Shown piece after piece: positions 55,838 to 64,000 of a stretch of 64,000 nucleotides of DNA; within the stretch, counting starts at the first letter, position 1, and every line of letters begins with the position of its first letter. A program made the translations under genes and the position numbers. The notes beneath the pieces are model-generated. The model saw only the letters and a list, made by a program, of their open reading frames with translations. It made no database searches and was not told the origin of the DNA. This DNA is from LMUY01 sp965199105. Its GTDB lineage: Bacteria; Pseudomonadota; Alphaproteobacteria; Acetobacterales; Acetobacteraceae. The stretch lies in assembly GCA_965199105.1 (NCBI GenBank), contig CBDAQO010000002.1, forward strand, positions 3,162,001 through 3,226,000. Direction: 5' to 3'.

Positions 55838-56019
55838 TTGTTTCGGTCGTCTTCGATCAGTTTGAGCAGGTCGTCCGGGATGGGCTCGCTCGCCACATCG
55901 TCATAAATCTGGTGCAACCCTCGGTTCAGCCAGATGTCGAACGCCTTGGTCTTGACCGGCGGCTCCTTGCCACCCTTCCCCTGTTTCGGCTGTTTGTCCT
56001 TCATATCCGGATGCTTCAC
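55834..56019 (-). CDS. nepR: Anti-sigma factor NepR
   Basis: The 61-residue product has the NepR core FDIWLNRGLHQIYDDV followed by EPIPDDLLKLIE, with a Lys-rich N-terminal tail. It sequesters EcfG until phosphorylated PhyR binds it. A hairpin carrying a candidate EcfG promoter lies 22 bp upstream, consistent with the autoregulation known in the family. GGAG lies about 15 bases before the ATG. Confidence 0.93.
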   Translation of the reverse strand: MKHPDMKDKQPKQGKGGKEPPVKTKAFDIWLNRGLHQIYDDVASEPIPDDLLKLIEDDRNK

Positions 56020-56039
56020 ACCACCACGCTCCGGATAGA

Positions 56040-56065
56040 GAACCGGCTACAGAGTAGCCGGTTCC
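56040..56065 (-). promoter_or_regulatory. Candidate EcfG promoter within a perfect hairpin, upstream of nepR
   Basis: On the minus strand GGAAC (56065-56061), 16 bases, then GGTT (56044-56041) match the EcfG -35/-10 consensus GGAAC-N16/17-CGTT in all but one position. The same bases form a perfect 11-bp inverted repeat, GAACCGGCTAC with loop TCT, between ecfG and nepR, which could also act as a terminator for ecfG. Confidence 0.65.
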
Positions 56066-56105
56066 GTGAGGATTTCGTTTGGCCAGTCGGCCTCAGCCCA
56101 TCGCG

Positions 56106-56678
56106 TCAAGCAGCCAAGTTGTCGTCGCTGCCGGACAGCGGACCCTGCGACAGCAACATGGTCCGATCGATCTTGCGGGAAGAGCGGCCCGTCTCCTTCG
56201 TCTCGCCCATCAGCCAAGCCTCCAACTGACGCCGGGCGCGAAACACGCGGCTTTTCGCCGTGCCGACCGCGCAGCCGGTGGCCTCGGCGAGCGCCTCGTA
56301 GCTCATGCCATGCACGACGACCATCACCAGCGCCTCGCGCTGGTCCGCGGGCAGGCGGTTCATCGCCACACCAAGCTCCTTGAGCGCCAACCGATCCTCG
56401 TGCGGAGCGTCGGTCGCGAACACGGACTGCGGCACGTCGTCGATGTCGGTGGTGTCACGGCGCTTGCGCAGGTTCGAGATGAACCGGTTGCGCAGGATGC
56501 GGTGCATCCAGGCGGCGAAGTTGGTGCCGGGGATGAACGTGGTGTGCGCCGACAGCGCGTTGCACACCGCGTCCTGCACCAAGTCTTCCGCCGCTGCCCG
56601 ATTGCGCGTCAGCGCCAGCGCCTGGACGCGGAGTTTGGGGAGAATGGCAATAACCTGGTCGTGGAACACATTGGTCAT
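56106..56678 (-). CDS. ecfG: ECF sigma factor EcfG (general stress response)
   Basis: The 190-residue sigma factor has region 2 (ALTRNRAAAEDLVQDAVCNAL, then FAAWMHRILRNRFISNLRK) and region 4 (LPADQREALVMVVVHGMSYEALAEATG and GTAKSRVFRARRQL). The gene lies next to nepR. It should direct RNA polymerase to GGAAC...CGTT promoters. Its own upstream region (205 bp) contains one GGAAC (minus strand, 56831-56835), but the -10 there is poor. Confidence 0.93.
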   Translation of the reverse strand: MTNVFHDQVIAILPKLRVQALALTRNRAAAEDLVQDAVCNALSAHTTFIPGTNFAAWMHRILRNRFISNLRKRRDTTDIDDVPQSVFATDAPHEDRLALKELGVAMNRLPADQREALVMVVVHGMSYEALAEATGCAVGTAKSRVFRARRQLEAWLMGETKETGRSSRKIDRTMLLSQGPLSGSDDNLAA

Positions 56679-56883
56679 TCGTTGGTCTCCGTCACTTCAT
56701 CCAACCAATGCCGCAACCCGGGCGAACGCTGCATCGCCGGCAACACGAAAACGCGAGGTCATGCAACGGTGCTGCAGTGGCCGTTGCCCGGCCATAAAGC
56801 CCCGCTAGGGTGCGGCCCAGATGAAAAGCCGTTCCCCAGAACCCTGGCCGGGCCTCCCGTTCAGCGCCCCAAGGCGCGGGCAA

Positions 56884-57414
56884 TCAGGCGTCCGCGCCCT
56901 CGGGAGCCAGGATGCGGGCCAACTGGGTCCGCGCGCGCGACACCCGCGCCCGCATCGTGCCGACCGGAACGCCGCATATCAGCGCCGCCTCCTCATGGGT
57001 CAGCTCCTGCGCGCCGACCAGCACCAGCGCCTCCCGCAGCAACGGCGGGAGGCGCCAAAGCTGGCGCTCCAGGTCGCGCATCTCGCTCTGGTCGGCCTGG
57101 CCCCCGTCCACCGCCTCCTCCAACGGGCCGTGTGCCCCAAGCGCGGCCGCCTCCCGCTGCCGCCGCCGGGTCTGCTCGAAGAACAGGTTGCGCAGGATGG
57201 TGAACAGCCACGCCTTGAGGTTGGTGCCGGCCTGGAACTGGTCCAACGCCGCCAGCGCCCGCACCACCGTGTCCTGCACCAGGTCGTCGGCCAGCACCCG
57301 GTCGCGCGCCAGGAAGCGGGCGAAGGCGCGCAAATCCGGCAGCAGCGCCAGCATGTCGCGACGCAGCGCCTCGCTGGGGGTGTCGGCCGGCCTGGGGCAG
57401 GTGCTCTGGCTCAC
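56884..57414 (-). CDS. Second ECF sigma factor, EcfG-like
   Basis: The 176-residue product has region 2 (LPDLRAFARFLARDRVLADD, then LVQDTVVRAL and LKAWLFTILRNLFFEQTRR) and region 4 (LPPLLREALVLVGAQELTHEE and GTMRARVSRARTQLA). It is clearly related to the neighbouring EcfG. I chose the GTG at 57414; a TTG at 57474 would extend the N-terminus. It is divergent from phyR, with 74 bp between starts. Alphaproteobacteria often carry two or more EcfG paralogues; whether NepR controls this one is unknown. Confidence 0.88.
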   Translation of the reverse strand: MSQSTCPRPADTPSEALRRDMLALLPDLRAFARFLARDRVLADDLVQDTVVRALAALDQFQAGTNLKAWLFTILRNLFFEQTRRRQREAAALGAHGPLEEAVDGGQADQSEMRDLERQLWRLPPLLREALVLVGAQELTHEEAALICGVPVGTMRARVSRARTQLARILAPEGADA

Positions 57415-57488
57415 GGTCGCTCGCTGCTGCCAATCATCGCAACGGGGTATTCCCCGCCGGTCCGCACTGGGCAAGTAGAGGTTTCGTT

Positions 57489-58226
57489 ATGACCAGTTTT
57501 CTTCGCGAGGACCTCCTGCGCGCGCTGCCCTATGGCCGCCGCTTCGCTCGCGCGCTGGCCGGCAGCCAGGCCACCGGGGACGCCGTGGTGGCCAACGCCG
57601 TCCGCCACCTGCTCTCCGGCGCCTGCCAGCAACCGGACCCGCGGCTGGCGCTCTACGAGGGCATCCTGCACCAGACCCCCGCCACGGTCGAACCCGGCGA
57701 TGGCCACCTGATGTCTCACCAGCAGCGCCATCTGGTCCTGCTGACGTCTCTTGAAGAGGTACCGCTGGAAGCCGCCGCAAGCCTGGTCGGCACCGACGTG
57801 GCCAGCGCCGAAGCCATGCTGGCCGACGCCCGCGAGCAACTGCGCACCGCCGCCGCCACCGACGTCCTTATAATAGAGGACGAGCCCATCATCGCGATGG
57901 ACATCGAGGAGCTGGTGCTGGGCTGCGGCCACCGCGTGGTCGGCGTCGCCTCCACCGAAGCCGACGCAGTGGAGATCGCCCGCAAGCACCGCCCCGGGCT
58001 GATCCTGGCCGACATCAACCTCGGCGCCGGCGGCGATGGCAGTGCCGCAGTCGCCCGCATCATGCGCAGCCATTACGCCCCCGTGATCTTCGTCACCGCC
58101 TACCCGGAACGGCTGCTGACCGGGGACGCGCTCGAGCCGGCCTTCGTCATTACCAAGCCGTTCGAGCCGCTCACGCTCGCCATCGCAACGTACCAGGCGG
58201 TGACCGGGGGCGTCCGGCTGGACTGA
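57489..58226 (+). CDS. phyR: Response regulator PhyR with sigma-factor-like domain
   Basis: PhyR is the anti-anti-sigma factor of the general stress response. The first 120 residues are the sigma-like domain that mimics EcfG and binds NepR (ALPYGRRFARALAGSQATGD and SLEEVPLEAAASLVGTDVA). Residues about 125-240 form the receiver, with acidic LIIEDEPIIAMDIE, phospho-Asp in LILADINLG (Asp175), FVTAYPERL and KPF. Phosphorylation opens the sigma-like domain. It is divergent from the second ECF gene and upstream of the glucan genes. Confidence 0.96.
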   Translation: MTSFLREDLLRALPYGRRFARALAGSQATGDAVVANAVRHLLSGACQQPDPRLALYEGILHQTPATVEPGDGHLMSHQQRHLVLLTSLEEVPLEAAASLVGTDVASAEAMLADAREQLRTAAATDVLIIEDEPIIAMDIEELVLGCGHRVVGVASTEADAVEIARKHRPGLILADINLGAGGDGSAAVARIMRSHYAPVIFVTAYPERLLTGDALEPAFVITKPFEPLTLAIATYQAVTGGVRLD

Positions 58227-58232
58227 GTTTTG

Positions 58233-58257
58233 GGAACCGCCCCCACTCCGAAGCGTC
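58233..58257 (+). promoter_or_regulatory. Candidate EcfG promoter upstream of glgE
   Basis: GGAAC (58233-58237), 16 bases, then CGTC (58254-58257), against the consensus GGAAC-N16/17-CGTT. It lies between phyR and glgE and would give a leader of about 35 bases, with GAGG before the ATG. Confidence 0.55.
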
Positions 58258-58298
58258 TCACTCCCGCTTTTCGCGCGCTGCAGAGGGCCTGAGCCAGC

Positions 58299-61200
58299 AT
58301 GAATGCCATCGACAAGGCCGCCACCGAGCGCCCCTCCACCGCCGGGCCTGCGGACGCACCCGCACGCCGGCAACGGGCCCGCATCCGCTACATCGACCCC
58401 GTTGCCACTGACATGGACACGGTGTTCGCTGACACCGAGCGCCTCGGCTTCACCGCCATCCTGATGCCGCCACCCTGGCGACCCGGCGCGAGCGGGGACC
58501 GGTTCGCGCCCGCCAGCCTGGACGACCTGCACCCCGCACTCGGGGGCGGCCTCGCCACGCAAGGGCTGGAGGCGCTGGCCCAGCGCGCCCAGGACCATGG
58601 CCTGCAGGTGCTGCTCGACCTGCCGCTCGCCTCCATCGCCACCGACTTCGAAGGCAGCGCGCCGCCCTTCACGCCCACCCCAGCCGCCGACCCGCTGGAC
58701 CCGCGGCACAACGTCCCCCGCCACTCCCGCCTACTGGCGGACCCGGCCGGAGTCGGCGCCTGGTGGGGCCGCTACGCCGCCCGTTTCGTCGCGGCCGGGA
58801 TCGCCGGCTTCCGCGTGCTGGGCTTGACCGAAGCGGCCGACGCGTTCGCCCCGCTGCGCGCCGCCCTGCCCGGCGCCACCCTCATCGCCTGGACCCCGGG
58901 CGTGCTGCAGCCCGCCTATGCCGCCCTTGCTGGCGCGGACTACGTGGTGCCGTCCCTGCCCTGGTGGGACGGCGTGGCCGACTGGTTCTGGGACGAGTGC
59001 CGCGCCCTGCGCCAGGTCGCCCCGTTGCTGGCCTGCCCGGAAGCGCCGTTTGGCACCCGCCTGGCCGCCACCGTGCACGAACCGGCCCGACTCGCCGCCA
59101 CCCTGCGCCGCGCCGCTGGCCTGGCCTGCATGGTCGGCGATGGTTGGCTGGTGCCCGCCGGGTTCGAAACCGGCGCACGCCGCAAGCTGGACCGCCAGCC
59201 CGAGCCGGGCTCGGTCTACGTGGACCTGGCCGCGATGAACGCGCGCATCGCGGAAGGCAGCAGCCTGCCCGGCGAGGCCCAACCGCTCACCGGCGCCGGT
59301 GCTGCCCCGCTCGCCCTGTTGCACACCGACGCAGCCGACGCCCGCTTCGCCACCACTGCCCGGCTCGCCCTGCTCAACACCGACGTGGCACGCAGCCGCA
59401 CGCTCGACCCGGCGTCCATCCTGCCGCTCATCGGTGGCACGCTGGAGCCCTTCACGCGCGACGCCGAAACGCTGCGTCCCGGCAGCAAGATTACCCTCGC
59501 GCCCGGCGAGCTGCAGCTCTACTCGGCAAATTCGGCTCCGAACGGCCACGACGCCGGGCCGCTCGACGCCGACGCCGCACGCCGCGCTGCCGAAAGCCCC
59601 CGTGTCGCCATCGAGGCGCCGGCGCCCTGCATCGAAGACGGCGCCCTGCCAGTGAAGCGCGTGGTGGGCGAGGTGGTGACCGTGACCGCCGACGTGATCT
59701 GCGACGGGCACGACCAATTGGCCGCCGTGCTGCGCTGGCACGAGCCGGGCGCGCCGGACAGCGGCCACGAGGTGCGCATGCGCCCGCTCGGCAACGACCG
59801 TTACGCGGCGGACCTGCCGCTGACCCGGATCGGCGCCTACGAGTACGGCATCGAGGCCTGGCGGGACGCGTTCGGCTCGTTCAAGGACGAATTGGCCAAG
59901 AAGCACGCGGCCGGTGTCGACGTGCACCTCGAGCTCCAGGAAGGCGTGGCCCTGCTGGCCCGCACCGCCGCCCATGCCAAGGCCAGCCTGGCCGCCAGCG
60001 TGAAGCAAACCGCCGACATGCTCACCAGCGCCACCGACGAGGTGCGGCTACAGACCTTCCTTTCGCCCGAACTCACCACCCTGATGCAGGCCGCCGACAA
60101 CCGCCCCCGCGCCGCCAGCCTGCCGCGCCCGGTGCGCATCGACGCCGAACGCAGCGGCGCCGGGTTCGCCGCCTGGTATGAGGTGTTCCCCCGCTCGATG
60201 AGCGACGACGCTAACCGCCACGGCACCTTCCGCGACGTCGAGCGCCACCTGCCCCGTATCCGGGCGATGGGTTTCGACGTGCTGTATTTCCCGCCCATCT
60301 CGCCCATCGGCCGCATCAACCGCAAGGGCCGCAACAACACCCTCACCCCCACCGAGGACGACGTCGGGAGCCCCTACGCGATTGGCTCCACGGAGGGCGG
60401 CCACGACGCGATCCACCCGCAATTGGGCACGGTCGACGACTTCCGCCATTTGGTGGCAGAAGCCGCGGCGCATGGCCTGGAGCTGGCGATCGACTATGCC
60501 ATCCAGTGCTCGCCCGACCACCCCTGGCTAAAGCAGCACCGCGACTGGTTCGACTGGCGGCCCGACGGCTCGATCAAATACGCCGAGAACCCGCCCAAGA
60601 AGTACCAGGACATCGTCAACGTCGACTTCTACGCCGAGGGCTCCATCCCCGGGCTCTGGGTGGCGCTGGCCGAGGCGGTGCTGTTCTGGTGCAAGCTCGG
60701 CGTGCGGCTGATCCGCGTCGACAACCCGCACACCAAGCCGCTGCCGTTCTGGCGCTGGATGATCGCCGCCGTGCGCGAGCGCTACCCGGACGCGGTGTTC
60801 CTCGCCGAGGCCTTTACCCGGCCCAAGGTGATGTACCGCCTGGCCAAGGTCGGCTTCAGCCAATCCTACACCTATTTCACCTGGCGCGAGACCAAGCGCG
60901 ACATGGAACAATACCTGACCGAACTGGCCGAGCCCGGCCCGCGCGAGTTCTTCCGCCCGCATTTCTTCGTCAATACGCCCGACATCAACCCGGTCTACCT
61001 GCAAAACGCCGGCCGCCCGGCCTACCTCATTCGAGCCGCGTTGGCCGCCACCCTGTCCGGGTTGTGGGGCGTCTATACCGGCTTCGAATTGTGCGAGGGC
61101 ACGCCATTGCCGGGCCGCGAGGAGTATCTCGACAGCGAGAAATACCAAATCCGCGTCTGGGATTGGGACCGGCCGGGCAACATCGTGCCCGAGATCACCG

Positions 61201-61532
61201 CGCTCAACCGCATCCGCCGCGCCAACCCGGCGCTGCACTCGCACCTCAACACCACCTTCCTGCCCGCCGGCAACGACGCCGTCAGCGTGTTCCTAAAGGC
61301 CACGCCGGACCGCAGCAACGCCCTGGTGGTCGCCATCTCCTACGATCCGAACCAAGCCCAGCAGGCCACCTGGGAGTTCCCGTTCTGGACCTGGGGCGCC
61401 ACCGAGCAGACGCCGTTCGAGGCCGAGGACCTGCTGACCGGCGAGCGCGTGACCTGGCGGGGCAAGCAGCAGGTTGTGCGGCTCGAGCCCGCGCGCCCAT
61501 ACACCATCTGGCGCGTCCGCGCCGTCTCCTGA
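58299..61532 (+). CDS. glgE: Alpha-1,4-glucan:maltose-1-phosphate maltosyltransferase with long N-terminal extension
   Basis: GlgE adds maltose from maltose 1-phosphate to glucan chains. Residues from about 432 match the usual GlgE (about 645 residues): RVAIEAPAPCIEDGALPVKR and VVGEVVTVTADV, GFAAWYEVFPRSMS, DVLYFPPISPIGRINRKGRN, RLIRVDNPHTKP with the nucleophile (Asp808), VFLAEAFTRPKVM with the acid/base (Glu837), and NTPDINPVYLQ. The first 430 residues are extra and look like a decayed GH13 barrel (GFTAILMPPPW, GLQVLLDLPLA, GIAGFRVLGL). The gene is followed 18 bp later by treS, whose fused kinase makes the substrate. Confidence 0.92.
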   Translation: MNAIDKAATERPSTAGPADAPARRQRARIRYIDPVATDMDTVFADTERLGFTAILMPPPWRPGASGDRFAPASLDDLHPALGGGLATQGLEALAQRAQDHGLQVLLDLPLASIATDFEGSAPPFTPTPAADPLDPRHNVPRHSRLLADPAGVGAWWGRYAARFVAAGIAGFRVLGLTEAADAFAPLRAALPGATLIAWTPGVLQPAYAALAGADYVVPSLPWWDGVADWFWDECRALRQVAPLLACPEAPFGTRLAATVHEPARLAATLRRAAGLACMVGDGWLVPAGFETGARRKLDRQPEPGSVYVDLAAMNARIAEGSSLPGEAQPLTGAGAAPLALLHTDAADARFATTARLALLNTDVARSRTLDPASILPLIGGTLEPFTRDAETLRPGSKITLAPGELQLYSANSAPNGHDAGPLDADAARRAAESPRVAIEAPAPCIEDGALPVKRVVGEVVTVTADVICDGHDQLAAVLRWHEPGAPDSGHEVRMRPLGNDRYAADLPLTRIGAYEYGIEAWRDAFGSFKDELAKKHAAGVDVHLELQEGVALLARTAAHAKASLAASVKQTADMLTSATDEVRLQTFLSPELTTLMQAADNRPRAASLPRPVRIDAERSGAGFAAWYEVFPRSMSDDANRHGTFRDVERHLPRIRAMGFDVLYFPPISPIGRINRKGRNNTLTPTEDDVGSPYAIGSTEGGHDAIHPQLGTVDDFRHLVAEAAAHGLELAIDYAIQCSPDHPWLKQHRDWFDWRPDGSIKYAENPPKKYQDIVNVDFYAEGSIPGLWVALAEAVLFWCKLGVRLIRVDNPHTKPLPFWRWMIAAVRERYPDAVFLAEAFTRPKVMYRLAKVGFSQSYTYFTWRETKRDMEQYLTELAEPGPREFFRPHFFVNTPDINPVYLQNAGRPAYLIRAALAATLSGLWGVYTGFELCEGTPLPGREEYLDSEKYQIRVWDWDRPGNIVPEITALNRIRRANPALHSHLNTTFLPAGNDAVSVFLKATPDRSNALVVAISYDPNQAQQATWEFPFWTWGATEQTPFEAEDLLTGERVTWRGKQQVVRLEPARPYTIWRVRAVS

Positions 61533-61550
61533 CCCAAACCGAGGCTCCTT

Positions 61551-64000
<2,450 letters not shown>

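Overview
The window is high-GC chromosomal DNA from an alphaproteobacterium, most likely Rhodospirillales/Acetobacteraceae. The evidence is the alphaproteobacterial general stress response set (PhyR, NepR, EcfG), a LexA box of the GTTC-N7-GTTC type before uvrA, a CtaA-type heme A synthase, a fused GNAT-Nudix protein, and the sequence character of GyrA, RpoB and RpoC. Assignment below class level is inference.

Layout. 1-5.1 kb: the end of a small membrane protein gene, then the glycine cleavage operon gcvT-gcvH-gcvP (minus strand) behind a tandem glycine riboswitch. 5.1-6.9 kb: a compact minus-strand unit of a 51-residue repeat peptide, a protein resembling DUF6065, and an exported SGNH hydrolase. 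7-17.8 kb: housekeeping and metabolic genes (tldD, ctaA, a GT2 glycosyltransferase with a VTT-domain membrane protein, a SAM methyltransferase, a secreted alpha/beta hydrolase, a small secreted repeat protein, GNAT-Nudix, a CinA-like protein, tRNA-Lys, a lipoprotein, a cyclophilin, coaD). 17.8-21.2 kb: gyrA and ssb. 21.4-25.2 kb: a two-gene exported unit, a 703-residue repeat protein resembling phage virion proteins plus a second SGNH hydrolase. 25.3-29.6 kb: SOS-controlled uvrA and an M20 hydrolase. 29.6-31.9 kb: an accessory patch in which a truncated aquaporin gene abuts a candidate polymorphic toxin and immunity pair.

31.9-43 kb: the L11-L1-L10-L7/L12-rpoB-rpoC cluster, with an L10 leader, a strong hairpin between rplL and rpoB, and an array of four perfect hairpins between rpoB and rpoC. 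43-49.5 kb: glgX, a membrane-anchored cytochrome c, rpmG, a methyltransferase, recQ (apparently without a standard start codon) and an OmpA-like lipoprotein. 49.6-54.1 kb: cydDC and an M20D amidohydrolase. 54.1-58.2 kb: the stress response locus with a HisKA_2 sensor kinase, nepR, ecfG, a second ECF sigma factor and phyR. 58.3-64 kb: glgE and a treS-maltokinase fusion (cut by the window end), which together turn trehalose into alpha-glucan.

How the parts work together. In the stress locus the kinase should phosphorylate PhyR, which then sequesters NepR and frees EcfG. Candidate EcfG promoters (GGAAC-N16-GGTT before nepR, GGAAC-N16-CGTC before glgE) suggest that the locus regulates itself and drives the adjacent trehalose/glucan genes. 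The parts that look least described are the repeat-peptide unit at 5.1-6.9 kb, the repeat-protein/SGNH pair at 21-25 kb, the toxin/immunity patch at 30-31.6 kb, and the rpoB-rpoC hairpin array.
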